Assembly: GCF_043633585.1 (NCBI RefSeq)
Contig: NZ_CP141832.1
Coordinates: 682,001 to 746,000 of the forward strand
Length of the DNA: 64,000 nt
Source: Lacrimispora sinapis
Lineage (GTDB): Bacteria > Bacillota > Clostridia > Lachnospirales > Lachnospiraceae
Direction of reading: 5' to 3'
A program made the translations under genes and the position numbers. Below are positions 34,238-43,411 of the stretch, piece by piece (positions within the stretch are counted from its first letter, which is position 1; each line of letters begins with the position of its first letter). The notes beneath the pieces are model-generated. The model was not told the origin of the DNA. It saw only the letters and a list, made by a program, of their open reading frames with translations, and searched no databases.

Positions 34238-34530
34238 AACTTCATATACCATAAAAAGCGTTGATAAGAACAAGTAGCAGTACGAGAGACCACACAGAAA
34301 GCAGCCGGCGGATGAGAGGCGCGTGGAACGCGGATTGCGAATACCTCTTTGAGCTTCACACCCAACGGCAGAGCGCCCAGTAGGCTGTGACGGATTCCTG
34401 CACCCGTTATTGTGCTAGAGTATCGATTTTGGTACTCAAAAAGGTAAGCAGTGTGAACTGTTTATGAACTAAAGGTGGTAACACGAGATTTTGACCTCGT
34501 CCTTTTGATAGGGCGGGGTTTATTTTATTT
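34238..34530 (+). promoter_or_regulatory. T-box riboswitch (tyrosine) upstream of tyrS
   Basis: The leader has T-box architecture: a Stem I region with AGTA and GAGA elements, a specifier loop GAATACC with the Tyr codon TAC at 34342-34344, and an antiterminator with AAAGGTGGTAACACG at 34471-34485 (a variant of the usual GGGTGGNACCGCG). The terminator has GACCTCGTCC pairing with GGGCGGGGTT, followed by TTTATTTTATTTT. Uncharged tRNA-Tyr would stabilise the antiterminator and permit tyrS transcription. Confidence 0.88.
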
Positions 34531-34548
34531 TCAAAAAGGAGAATTGTT

Positions 34549-35772
34549 ATGACGATTTACGAAGAACTGAAAGCCAGGGGATTGATCGCCCAGGTGACGA
34601 ATGAAGAGGAAATCAGCAAGATGATCAACGAAGGAAAAGCCGTTTTCTATATTGGCTTTGACCCTACGGCGGACAGCCTTCATGTTGGACATTTCATGAC
34701 ACTGTGCTTAATGAAGCGCCTTCAGGAGGCAGGAAACAAGCCGATCGCCCTGATTGGCGGAGGAACCGGAATGATTGGTGATCCATCGGGCAGAAGCGAC
34801 ATGCGTCAGATGATGACCGTGGAGATGATCCAGCATAACTGCGACTGCTTTAAAAAGCAGATGAGCCGCTTCATTGATTTCTCCGATGGCAAGGCACTTA
34901 TGGTCAATAACGCAGACTGGCTGATGGAGTTGAATTATGTGGAACTGCTTCGGGAAGTGGGCCCCCACTTTTCCGTAAACCGGATGCTGGCAGCGGAATG
35001 TTATAAGCAGCGTATGGAAAAAGGACTCAGCTTCCTGGAGTTCAACTATATGATCATGCAGAGCTATGACTTCTATGAATTATTCAGACGCTACGGCTGT
35101 AACATGCAGTTCGGCGGAGATGACCAGTGGAGCAACATGCTGGGCGGTACGGAGCTGATCCGCCGCAAATTAGGTAAGGATGCCCACGCCATGACCATTA
35201 CCCTTTTATTGAATTCCGAAGGCAAGAAGATGGGGAAGACCCAGTCCGGTGCCGTATGGCTTGATCCGGAAAAGACCTCTCCGTTTGATTTCTACCAGTA
35301 TTGGAGAAATGTGGCGGATGCGGATGTGCTCAAGTGTCTCCGTATGCTGACCTTTTTGCCGCTGGAGCAGATCAATGAGATGGACCAGTGGGAAGGCAGC
35401 CAGTTAAACCAGGCCAAAGAGATTCTGGCATACGAGCTGACAAAGCTGGTACATGGAGAGGAAGAAGCCCAAAAGTCATTGAAGAGTGCCAAAGAGCTGT
35501 TTACCGGAGGAAATGCGGCTGATATGCCGGCCTGTGAACTGGAGGAGTCTGATTTTACCGACGGCAGCGTGGATATTCTGACCATCCTGCAAAAATCCGG
35601 ACTGGCACCCACCCGTTCCGAGGCAAGACGTAATGTGGAGCAGGGCGGTGTTACGGTAGATGGCAAAGGGGTAACGGATGTGAAAGCCCTTTTTACCAAA
35701 GAGCAGCTATCCGGAGAAGGACTTGTAGTAAAGCGCGGCAAGAAGAAATTTGTGAAAGTTTTTGTAAAATGA
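34549..35772 (+). CDS. tyrS: Tyrosyl-tRNA synthetase
   Basis: 407-residue class I synthetase. It has the HIGH-equivalent HVGH after FDPTADSL, the KMSKS-equivalent KMGKT, and a C-terminal S4 RNA-binding domain (about 345-405, SEARRNVEQGGVTVDG). AAAAAGGAG precedes the ATG. It is controlled by the upstream T-box that reads a Tyr codon, which independently supports the assignment, and is followed by a bidirectional-looking terminator. Confidence 0.97.
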   Translation: MTIYEELKARGLIAQVTNEEEISKMINEGKAVFYIGFDPTADSLHVGHFMTLCLMKRLQEAGNKPIALIGGGTGMIGDPSGRSDMRQMMTVEMIQHNCDCFKKQMSRFIDFSDGKALMVNNADWLMELNYVELLREVGPHFSVNRMLAAECYKQRMEKGLSFLEFNYMIMQSYDFYELFRRYGCNMQFGGDDQWSNMLGGTELIRRKLGKDAHAMTITLLLNSEGKKMGKTQSGAVWLDPEKTSPFDFYQYWRNVADADVLKCLRMLTFLPLEQINEMDQWEGSQLNQAKEILAYELTKLVHGEEEAQKSLKSAKELFTGGNAADMPACELEESDFTDGSVDILTILQKSGLAPTRSEARRNVEQGGVTVDGKGVTDVKALFTKEQLSGEGLVVKRGKKKFVKVFVK

Positions 35773-35799
35773 TTTAAAAATAAAATATGAAACAAACAG

Positions 35800-35851
35800 A
35801 AACGGTCCCGTATCAATGATGGTCTCACTCATTAATACCGGACCGTTTTTT
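35800..35851. terminator. Terminator between tyrS and the HD-GYP gene
   Basis: AAACGGTCC...GTATCAATGA pairs with TCATTAATACCGGACCGTTT and is followed by TTTT. It lies between convergent genes and reaches the stop codon of the minus-strand gene. Confidence 0.85.
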
Positions 35852-37181
35852 ATGGCCAGAGAGAAAGCGGATGAGGTGTTTTAATAGAAAGGGCGAAACA
35901 AATCTTTTCGCGGCTGGAGCGCAGGCTTAAAAAATGGTCGTAATCCTTCCAGAGCTTTTCATAGATGCTTAGGACAGGACGGCACCGTTCTGCGGTGGTA
36001 TCAAGAATACTGTCCAGATTCCAGACTGCCATATCCACGATGTAGGAATCTAAAAATCCCTGTTTTTTCATATTCACGAGTATGGTGCGGATGCGGTCTT
36101 TGGGAAAGGATTCTTTATAGCTTCTGGTTCCCGTGAGTGCACTGATAATGTCTGCTATGGCAACCAGTCGTTCCTCCGTCGTTAAATCCTTTGCGGTCAG
36201 GCCCCTTGGATATCCGGTGCCGTTTAATTTTTCGTGATGGCGGAGGGCAATGCGTGCAATGGTCTCATCAATCATGCCTCCGAATATCTTTTCTGTTAAG
36301 TCCACGTGAGTCCGCATAATGGCCATATCCTCATCCCCTAATTTCCCGGGAGATTCTAAAATTTCCACTGGAATCGCGATCTTTCCCAGGTCATGGAGCA
36401 AAGCTCCGCACAGAATCAAATTCAACTGTTGGTCGTTTAAGGAGATAAGTTTTCCAAGCTCATAGCTGATACTGGCGGTGGTTATGGTATGGGTTACGGT
36501 GTAATGGCTTCGGAAATCAATGATAAAGACAAGCATTTTTAAATATCCGGTAATCTCTTCCCCGGAAAGGGGGATGCGGCTTAAAAAATTAGTATACTCT
36601 ATATCTTGCTTCCAGGCTTCATGAATGGAGCCCTCAAACTTTAATTTGGAGGCCAGCTCTAAGATATGAGGAGCGAATGTAATGTCTATCCCCGTGTTAA
36701 GGACATGAAGGGTCTCCTGCCAGGTCCTGTTTTCCAGTGACATAGAAACATCGATCCGGTCAGCGATGTGGATGAGCTGGGCTAAATCTTTCAGTTCCCT
36801 GCTTAAGTTTTCCTGATTTTTTAAGAAATGCCAATCGGTATGATGGAGCAGGACTGCCGGTGCAAATTCTGTTAAAGGGGAAAAATATTGGATAAATAAA
36901 TACCCGTAGAAGGAATGGTTCCAGACATCTTTTGTTTCAAAATGCAGCATACTTGAAACGTCTTCTGTCTTAAAGGCTCCGATATCATGAAGCTGGGCGG
37001 CAAAACAGATGTTTCGGAGTTCTTCATCGGTATACTGTCCGGTTTTTCCGATCATCCGGTAAATGATGTAGGCCACATGAGTTCCATGTTCGGTAAGTCT
37101 TGTATCAATATAGCTGCAAAAGCGGCGGATGATTCCCAGAATGCTTTCGTTATTTATAATATGGGTATATTGCATCTGCAT
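35850..37181 (-). CDS. Double-HD-domain protein with C-terminal HD-GYP
   Basis: 443 residues with two HD modules: an N-terminal one (EHGTHVAYI ... QLHDIGAF, about 30-140) and a C-terminal HD-GYP domain (TITTASISYELG, LLHDLGKIAIP, RHHEKLNGTGYPRGL, IADIISALTGT). HD-GYP enzymes hydrolyse cyclic di-GMP. The gene lies near a diguanylate cyclase (33109-34194) but is not co-oriented with it. ATG 37181 is chosen because AAGGAGGA is 6 nt upstream; a TTG two codons earlier is inside the spacer. No membrane or sensor domain, so it is cytoplasmic. Confidence 0.85.
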   Translation of the reverse strand: MQMQYTHIINNESILGIIRRFCSYIDTRLTEHGTHVAYIIYRMIGKTGQYTDEELRNICFAAQLHDIGAFKTEDVSSMLHFETKDVWNHSFYGYLFIQYFSPLTEFAPAVLLHHTDWHFLKNQENLSRELKDLAQLIHIADRIDVSMSLENRTWQETLHVLNTGIDITFAPHILELASKLKFEGSIHEAWKQDIEYTNFLSRIPLSGEEITGYLKMLVFIIDFRSHYTVTHTITTASISYELGKLISLNDQQLNLILCGALLHDLGKIAIPVEILESPGKLGDEDMAIMRTHVDLTEKIFGGMIDETIARIALRHHEKLNGTGYPRGLTAKDLTTEERLVAIADIISALTGTRSYKESFPKDRIRTILVNMKKQGFLDSYIVDMAVWNLDSILDTTAERCRPVLSIYEKLWKDYDHFLSLRSSREKICFALSIKTPHPLSLWP

Positions 37182-37297
37182 GCACAATCCTCCTTGGTAT
37201 CGTTACTCTAATGATAGTTTACCATAACATACCATTTATGAAAAGAAAAATAAGCCCTGCAAAGGTACTTGTTTGATGTGCTGCCGGGGGAAAACGG

Positions 37298-37326
37298 TTG
37301 AGAATCATGACAGTCAGAGGTATAAT
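37298..37326 (+). promoter_or_regulatory. Sigma-A promoter of the rhamnogalacturonan-locus regulator
   Basis: TTGAGA (37298-37303) and TATAAT (37321-37326) with a 17-nt spacer. The transcript would carry the short open frame at 37370-37468 before the AraC gene. Confidence 0.65.
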
Positions 37327-37369
37327 GATTTTGTTGCACAGGAATAAAATGATTGGAGGGATCATTACA

Positions 37370-37468
37370 ATGAAGGAGAAGGCAGGAGATGTGATGCTGG
37401 TTGAGGAAACATGTTATCGTCAGATGGGGCAGCAGGGCAAAGGAATTGAAAACAAACGTAAAATATGA
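37370..37468 (+). CDS. Possible 32-residue leader peptide
   Basis: ATG 37370 has GGAGGG 8 nt upstream, a better translation start than the TTG codons available to the AraC gene. The frame MKEKAGDVMLVEETCYRQMG... stops at 37466-37468, 20 nt inside the AraC frame. It may couple translation of the regulator. It could also be chance; the composition is not distinctive. Confidence 0.35.
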   Translation: MKEKAGDVMLVEETCYRQMGQQGKGIENKRKI

Positions 37469-39653
37469 AAACCGCCTGTTTTTACAGTTTCTTTTCCTGG
37501 TAACAGTCCCTTTGATTATCATGGGGATTGTATCTTACTGTATTTATGTCAGGGGGGAGACTGCAAAGAGCAGGCTGGCTCTGGATTCTTACTGTAAAAG
37601 CGTAGCCAATGAGTATGAAAATGTGTTTTCCTCCATACGGGAATATTATTTGGACAGCACCAGCAATACTTCCGTAAAATGGCTGGTGAACCAGAAGGAG
37701 GTTCCTTATTCCAGATATAAGGAGCTGCGGCAGGCCCAAAATTTGCTTCAGGGAAACTATTTTTTATCAAAGTATATCAGTTTTTATAATTTCATCAATG
37801 TAAAGGAAGGCTGGGTCCTTAATAAATACGGGATGTATCCGGTTGAAGATTTAAAGAATAAGTCTGAGCTGGAGGGATTTCTGGCAGAGCAGAAGGAGGT
37901 TCCGGTGTCTTTGTACTGGCTCAACCGTACAGACGCAGTCGGCCCGTATCACGGGACCGTAAAGGAGTCCGGGTTTGTGGACATGAGCGGAGAACTCCTT
38001 GTGGTGAAAGAAGAATTCAGCAGCGTGGGGACCGTGTATTTACTGACAGTCCGGCTGGATACGGCCCGGCTGGCAGACCTTTCCGAGCCCTATCAGAAGA
38101 TGGGGTATGATGTGACTGTGTTAAGCAATGGAAAGGTGCTGATGGAGACCAATCCGGGCCTTACCCGGACCTATTTTGCCGCAGCCGGGAAGGAATCCAT
38201 TGAAAACGGTATTTATCCGTCTCCAAGCGGGAAAAAGTACCGGCTGAGTGTGATCGAGTCTGCTGGAAATGATTTAACCTACATAACTGGAATGGATTTG
38301 GCAAAGATGAACCGGGGAGGAATTCCCTTTGTTCTGGCCTCCATTGCCATCATTGCTGTGTTCGGGGTGATCCTTGTTTTATTAAAACTGGCTGCGGTTG
38401 CTTTTTCAAAGCCGGTGCAGATGCTCTTATCGTTTGTAGACGATCAGAACGCCCAGATCAAGGATCTGTTTTTAACAAATCTATTAAAAGGCGAACTGAA
38501 TATGGAAAAGATACAGGATACCATGAAGAAATATGAAATGGAATCCTGGAGTGCTTACCGGTTGATCGCCATTTCCTGCAAGTTTGAGGAGAAGGAGGGG
38601 CCTGTGTCCCAGGAGGAGAGGGACCGGGTGAATAAGGAGATTTCGGGGAACTTACCGGACAGTGTAAGAGAGGCATTTTTCCTGTCGCCGGTTCTTTATG
38701 AGCATATGGCCCTGTTTCTCATTGGGGAGAATGACGATCTGGAATTGGATAATAAAACAGCACTCGTATACAAGCAGATCAAGGATCATGTGATGGAGCA
38801 TTACGGGTATCCGGTTGCTTTTGGCATCAGCAGGACATTCCATAAGCTGACCCATGCGGGGAGGGCATACGAGGAATGTTCCGAAGCTCTTCACAGCAAA
38901 AACCACAACCGCAATGAACATGGCTCCTCTCTGGTTCTTTACGATGATTATTCCCTTATGGACCCGGCAGGGAATGTGTATGACAGGATCATGGAGGATG
39001 AGCTGTCCCATGCGGTGGACAGCTGCAACGAAGAGGAAGCAAGAAGGCTTTTGGAGCTGGTGGTGGGCAGAATGGAAATGAAGGGGGCTTCCGGTATGGA
39101 GCGGACCTATTATGTTACAAGGCTTCTGACGGCAATCCTTGATATTCCGGCCAGGGCTTCCATTTCTCTTTCCGATGTGTTTGGAAACGAACAGTATAAT
39201 GTTCTGACAAAGGCGGCCAATGTTTACGGGCAGAAGGAACTGGTAACCTACATCGCAGATGAAATCTTTCAGCCTGTGATGACCGCTCTTACGGAGGCCC
39301 GCCAGGCCAGTGGGTCCCAGATCGTGAAGGAAGTCACCAGAATGATCAAGGACAACAATGGGAATTTAAGCTTGAATGAATGTGCAGATGTACTCAGTTA
39401 TCATCCCAACTATATCAGCCGTGTGCTGAAACGGGAAAAGGGAGTTTCCTTTACGGACATGATCAATGAAGAAAAACTGAAAATAGCAAAATACTTGCTG
39501 CTTACCACCACAGACCCCATTTCTGAAATATCTGCCAAATTAAACTACAATAATGTTCAAAATTTTATTCGGTTTTTTAAGAATCAGGTAGGGATAACTC
39601 CTTCTGCTTATCGGAAACAGCATAAGGAGTCGGATGACTGCCTGGGAATATAA
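37446..39653 (+). CDS. Membrane-bound AraC-family regulator (rhamnogalacturonan locus)
   Basis: About 735 residues: TM helix near the N-terminus (FLFLVTVPLIIMGIVSY), extracellular Cache-like sensor of about 230 residues, second TM (PFVLASIAIIAVFGVILVLL), a cytoplasmic middle region and a C-terminal AraC double helix-turn-helix (about 635-730, ADVLSYHPNYISRVLKREKG, ISEISAKLNYNNVQNFIRFFKN). This architecture is typical of regulators encoded beside Lpl/Ytc-type sugar importers. No good ATG exists; TTG 37446 fits the usual N-terminus, and TTG 37401 is an alternative that adds 15 residues. It probably senses an extracellular pectin fragment and activates the operon at 39838. Confidence 0.85.
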   Translation: MKTNVKYENRLFLQFLFLVTVPLIIMGIVSYCIYVRGETAKSRLALDSYCKSVANEYENVFSSIREYYLDSTSNTSVKWLVNQKEVPYSRYKELRQAQNLLQGNYFLSKYISFYNFINVKEGWVLNKYGMYPVEDLKNKSELEGFLAEQKEVPVSLYWLNRTDAVGPYHGTVKESGFVDMSGELLVVKEEFSSVGTVYLLTVRLDTARLADLSEPYQKMGYDVTVLSNGKVLMETNPGLTRTYFAAAGKESIENGIYPSPSGKKYRLSVIESAGNDLTYITGMDLAKMNRGGIPFVLASIAIIAVFGVILVLLKLAAVAFSKPVQMLLSFVDDQNAQIKDLFLTNLLKGELNMEKIQDTMKKYEMESWSAYRLIAISCKFEEKEGPVSQEERDRVNKEISGNLPDSVREAFFLSPVLYEHMALFLIGENDDLELDNKTALVYKQIKDHVMEHYGYPVAFGISRTFHKLTHAGRAYEECSEALHSKNHNRNEHGSSLVLYDDYSLMDPAGNVYDRIMEDELSHAVDSCNEEEARRLLELVVGRMEMKGASGMERTYYVTRLLTAILDIPARASISLSDVFGNEQYNVLTKAANVYGQKELVTYIADEIFQPVMTALTEARQASGSQIVKEVTRMIKDNNGNLSLNECADVLSYHPNYISRVLKREKGVSFTDMINEEKLKIAKYLLLTTTDPISEISAKLNYNNVQNFIRFFKNQVGITPSAYRKQHKESDDCLGI

Positions 39654-39671
39654 TGATTATTCTAATGGATA

Positions 39672-39716
39672 AGCCTCGAAGAAACCTTGTGATTATCAGG
39701 GAATCGGGGCTTTTTC
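39672..39716 (+). terminator. Terminator after the AraC regulator gene
   Basis: AGCCTCGA and TCGGGGCT pair with one wobble around a 24-nt loop, followed by TTTTT. This separates the regulator from the transporter operon. The rest of the gap to 39837 holds a possible weak promoter (TTTACA 39747-39752, 18 nt, TACGAT 39771-39776), as expected for an activator-dependent start. Confidence 0.65.
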
Positions 39717-39837
39717 TATACAAAAAAACAGGTTTGATAATGATTATTTACAAAAGCCGGAACCATGATGTACGATAACCTCACCAAGGGGGAAGCAGTC
39801 AATGGCTTATCCCAATAACGATTGAGGAGGAGAAAGT

Positions 39838-40806
39838 ATGAGTCAAAACCCATCGCCGTCTGGAACAAGGCCAAGGGCCGGAACGGTCAAGCACGCACTG
39901 CAGGCCCATAAGTGGCTGTACCTGATGATCATTCCAGGCGTCATTTATATGCTGGTTTTCAGCTATCTGCCTATGGGCGGATTGGTTATGGCATTTCAGG
40001 AATTCAGCCCTTATAACGGAGACACTATGCTGGGGGCATTTCTTCACAGTCCTTTTGCAGGATTGTCCGTATTTAAAAAGTTTTTCACCGGACCGGATTT
40101 TGTCCGGGTTTTAACCAATACATTGTCGATTTCCATTGCCAACCTGATTTTTTATTTTCCGGCACCGATCATACTGGCACTTTTTTTAAATGAAATCAAG
40201 AACTTGGCTTTCAAGAGGGTGACACAGACCATGGTGTACATCCCCCACTTCATTTCCATGGTTATCGTGGCTGCGTTGACCGCCCAGCTGTTCAGCACCA
40301 CCGATGGTCTTGTCTATCACTGGCTGGTGGAGCTGTTTGGAAGAGACCATGCGCCGGACATCATGTCAAACCCCAAGCTTTTCGTTCCCATGATCGTAGG
40401 TCAGAGCATGTGGAAGGAAACGGGTTACGGAACCATAATTTTCCTTGCCGCGCTGTCGGGAGTGGATACCCAGCTTTATGAAGCGGCAGAAGTGGATGGC
40501 GCCAACCGCTGGCAGAAGATGTGGCACATCACCCTTCCGGCCATCCGTTCCACCATTGTCATTATGCTAATTTTAAGGGTGGGTACCATTTTAAATACCG
40601 GATATGAGCAGATTTTCCTGATGCAGAATTCCATGAACCGTGGAGTATCGGATGTTTTTGATACCTACATCTATATGAAAGGTGTTGTAAACGGCAACTA
40701 TTCTCTGGCAACAGCGGCAGGTATGTTCAAGTCCGTGGTCAGCATGATTATGGTACTTGGTGCCAATAAGCTGGCAAAAATGTTCGGGGAATCAGGATTT
40801 TATTGA
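39838..40806 (+). CDS. ABC sugar transporter permease (LplB/YtcP type), first
   Basis: 322-residue inner-membrane permease of the CUT1 family with six hydrophobic helices. The cytoplasmic EAA-loop reads YEAAEVDGANRWQKMWHITLP. AGGAGGAGAAAG precedes the ATG. It heads an operon of permease, permease, binding protein, then pectin enzymes, and has no ATPase gene beside it; such systems use a shared MsmX-like ATPase. Substrate inferred from the downstream enzymes: rhamnogalacturonan-type oligosaccharides. Confidence 0.92.
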   Translation: MSQNPSPSGTRPRAGTVKHALQAHKWLYLMIIPGVIYMLVFSYLPMGGLVMAFQEFSPYNGDTMLGAFLHSPFAGLSVFKKFFTGPDFVRVLTNTLSISIANLIFYFPAPIILALFLNEIKNLAFKRVTQTMVYIPHFISMVIVAALTAQLFSTTDGLVYHWLVELFGRDHAPDIMSNPKLFVPMIVGQSMWKETGYGTIIFLAALSGVDTQLYEAAEVDGANRWQKMWHITLPAIRSTIVIMLILRVGTILNTGYEQIFLMQNSMNRGVSDVFDTYIYMKGVVNGNYSLATAAGMFKSVVSMIMVLGANKLAKMFGESGFY

Positions 40807-40822
40807 TCGGGAGGGATGGAAA

Positions 40823-41725
40823 ATGGCAAAAACAAAAACTTTAAAAATCAAAAGAAGTCCCGGGGATCAGTTCGTACAGGTACTAATCTATCTGTTTGTG
40901 GGCGGTTTTGCACTGATTACCCTGCTTCCATTCGTATATATTGTAGCAGGCTCTTTTGCAACAGAGCGTGAGTTGACGGAACGGGCGTTCTTTTTGTTTC
41001 CGCGTACTCTTTCCGTGAATGCGTACCAGTATATTTTTAAGACCGGGGATGCAATTAAGGGGCTTATCAATTCCGCCTTTGTTACCATTGTGGGGGTGAT
41101 CATCAATATGACGCTTTCCGCTACGCTTGCCTATCCTCTTTCCAGGCCGTATTTCAAGGGAAGAAAATTCTTTACCAATATGGTGATCATCACCATGCTG
41201 TTTTCGGGAGGTATGGTCCCTTCCTATATGCTGGTGGCAAATGTCCTGCATTTAAAGAATACCTTCTGGGCCCTGTGGCTTCCGGGAGCAATCAACCCGT
41301 TTAATATGATCATCATAAAGAACTATTTCCAGGGACTTCCCATGGAGCTTGAGGAGGCCGCCAGGATGGATGGCTGCAATGACGGGCAGACCTTTGTTAA
41401 AATCATTCTGCCGCTTTCCAAGCCGGTGTTAGCAAGCGTTGCTTTGTTTTATGCGGTTACCCACTGGAATTCCTATTTCAATGCTATGATGTATATTTCC
41501 GACAGTTCCAAGGAAGTCATCCAGATCGTATTACGAAGGATCATTTTCCTCACCTCCAGTGTGGCAAATGACAGCGGTTTTGAGTGGGGGGCCTTTGGAA
41601 TGCCGCCGCAGAAGGCAGTAAAGATGGCAACGACTGTGGTTGCCACAGTTCCGATTCTGCTTATTTACCCCTTTGTTCAGAAGTACTTTACGCAGGGCAT
41701 TATGGTTGGCTCTGTAAAAGGATAA
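40823..41725 (+). CDS. ABC sugar transporter permease (LplC/YtcP type), second
   Basis: 300 residues, six helices, partner of the preceding permease. The EAA loop is EEAARMDGCNDGQTFVKIILP, and the C-terminus ends PFVQKYFTQGIMVGSVKG as is usual for this group. ATG 40823 follows GGGAGGG; upstream in-frame codons to 40757 overlap the first permease. The second permease of the other pectin locus (57490-58407) ends almost identically. Confidence 0.92.
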   Translation: MAKTKTLKIKRSPGDQFVQVLIYLFVGGFALITLLPFVYIVAGSFATERELTERAFFLFPRTLSVNAYQYIFKTGDAIKGLINSAFVTIVGVIINMTLSATLAYPLSRPYFKGRKFFTNMVIITMLFSGGMVPSYMLVANVLHLKNTFWALWLPGAINPFNMIIIKNYFQGLPMELEEAARMDGCNDGQTFVKIILPLSKPVLASVALFYAVTHWNSYFNAMMYISDSSKEVIQIVLRRIIFLTSSVANDSGFEWGAFGMPPQKAVKMATTVVATVPILLIYPFVQKYFTQGIMVGSVKG

Positions 41726-41750
41726 ATCAAATTGTAAAAGGAGAGGTGTT

Positions 41751-43334
41751 ATGATGAAAAAAGTATGGAAAAAAGCCATGGCAGTTACTCTTGCCGGCTC
41801 TCTGGTGGTTCTTGCGGGGTGTGGGAGCAAAACGACAGGACAGTCCGCAGGGACAGCTTCCGGACAGACGGGGGAAACGTCAGGGGCAGACAGCGGAAAA
41901 CCAACGATTTCCGTTATGGTACCCCAGTTTTATGGGACGGAGTTAAAGAACGATAACTCGGATGAAGTCATCAGGAGATTTGAAGATTATACGGGTACCC
42001 ATGTGGAGTGGAGATGGGAAGCCAATGATACGTATAAGGAAAAGTTTGGCCTTGTTTTAATGGATAAGGAAAATATGCCTATGATCGTTACCGGAAACGG
42101 GGAACTGACAGCCAATGTGGTGGATGCCGCAAAGAAGGGGGCCTTCTGGGATTTAACAGAGTATTTAAAGGATTCGGATAGCTATCCAAATCTTTCAAAG
42201 GCAGATCCCAATGTTTTAAAAGCTGTGACCGTAGACGGAAAAATAATTGCGCTTTACCGTGCCAGGGAGATCGGACGCTATGGGTTCTCTTACCGCACAG
42301 ACTGGGCGGAAAAAGTAGGAATCACAGAAGAACCTAAGACGGTGGAAGACGTTTACAATATGCTTTATAAATTCACGTATGAAGATCCCGATGGAAATGG
42401 AAAGGATGATACCTACGGACTTGAAATGACCAAGTATGTAGGTCCCATTGATATCATACAGACCTGGTTCGGAACCGGAAATAAATGGGTGGAGCAGGAC
42501 GGAAAGCTGGTTCCGGTCCATCAGACCAAGGAATACCGAGAAGCGCTCAAATGGGTCAAAAAGCTCTATGACGACGGTCTGATCCGTAAGGACTGGGCAA
42601 CTGTGGATTCCGGTACGTTTGGAGATGCCGTCAAAAAGGGAGAGGCGGGAGCCTTTATTGATGTTATGGACGGAGCCAAGAGAATCTGGAATTACTTTAT
42701 CCAGAATGATGTAAAATCGGTCGTGGATCCAACAAAGACGGCGACGATGACGCTGGTGGGACCGGTCAATAACACGACTCTTGCAACCAGCGGGTTTAAC
42801 GGATTCTATCTGATTACAAAGGCAGGTGCCAAAACGGAAGATGACGTAAAGAAGTGCCTTCATTTTTTAGATAAGATGTGTGACGATGAGATGTTAGTCC
42901 TTGCTGATTACGGTCTGGAGGGCATTACCTATGATAAGAATGATGCCGGTAAGATCGTTATGAGAAATAAGCTGGAAGTACAGCAGACTCCAAATGTAGG
43001 ATTAAATTCCGTGGTCGCTTATATTCCCAATCTGACTGCTGGGAATCCGACTCTGGAAAAACTGGAAAGTACTATTGCCCAGGATGAAGCAATTGCGAGG
43101 AACAAAAAGGTGGCAGTTTTTAATCCGGCTTTAGGATATCTGGCCAACTCCTCTGTCAATGCAGAAGTCGGTACGGATATCGAGCAGATCATTGATGATG
43201 CAAGAACCCAGTACATCTGCGGTCAGATTGATGATGCAGGCTTTGATGCGGCAGCCAAACAGTGGTTAGACCGCGGCGGCGACAGACTGATAAAAGAAAT
43301 CAATGAATTGTATCAGCAGGATACTGCGAAGTAG
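41751..43334 (+). CDS. Sugar-binding lipoprotein of the rhamnogalacturonan locus
   Basis: 527-residue extracellular solute-binding lipoprotein. It has a lipoprotein signal peptide with lipobox VLAGC (Cys near residue 24), a Ser/Thr/Gly-rich linker, then a two-lobe binding fold (MVPQFYGTE, DPDGNGKDDTYGLEM, a typical LplA/YtcQ Ca-binding-like loop). GGAGAGGTG precedes the ATG. It delivers oligosaccharide to the two upstream permeases. A leaky hairpin follows before the enzyme genes, so the binding protein can be made in excess. Confidence 0.92.
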   Translation: MMKKVWKKAMAVTLAGSLVVLAGCGSKTTGQSAGTASGQTGETSGADSGKPTISVMVPQFYGTELKNDNSDEVIRRFEDYTGTHVEWRWEANDTYKEKFGLVLMDKENMPMIVTGNGELTANVVDAAKKGAFWDLTEYLKDSDSYPNLSKADPNVLKAVTVDGKIIALYRAREIGRYGFSYRTDWAEKVGITEEPKTVEDVYNMLYKFTYEDPDGNGKDDTYGLEMTKYVGPIDIIQTWFGTGNKWVEQDGKLVPVHQTKEYREALKWVKKLYDDGLIRKDWATVDSGTFGDAVKKGEAGAFIDVMDGAKRIWNYFIQNDVKSVVDPTKTATMTLVGPVNNTTLATSGFNGFYLITKAGAKTEDDVKKCLHFLDKMCDDEMLVLADYGLEGITYDKNDAGKIVMRNKLEVQQTPNVGLNSVVAYIPNLTAGNPTLEKLESTIAQDEAIARNKKVAVFNPALGYLANSSVNAEVGTDIEQIIDDARTQYICGQIDDAGFDAAAKQWLDRGGDRLIKEINELYQQDTAK

Positions 43335-43343
43335 TTGATCCTA

Positions 43344-43383
43344 GGCGGTGCGGTCTCTTGGCAGGGGCTGTGCCGCCATTTTT
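43344..43383 (+). terminator. Intercistronic hairpin between transporter and enzyme genes
   Basis: GGCGGTGCGG (43344-43353) pairs along its full length, including wobbles, with CTGTGCCGCC (43368-43377), and is followed by ATTTTTATG. It resembles a partial terminator or an mRNA stabiliser that sets the ratio of binding protein to enzymes. Confidence 0.5.
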
Positions 43384-43411
43384 ATGACATAGAAAAAGGA
43401 TGGAGGAAAAC

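Noticed and set aside
35292..35828. A 178-codon minus-strand open frame over the tyrS 3' end
   Set aside because: Ser/Phe-rich antisense translation of the conserved S4 domain region.
42216..42863. A 215-codon minus-strand open frame
   Set aside because: It is antisense to the binding-protein gene at 41751-43334, with no ribosome site or recognisable domain.
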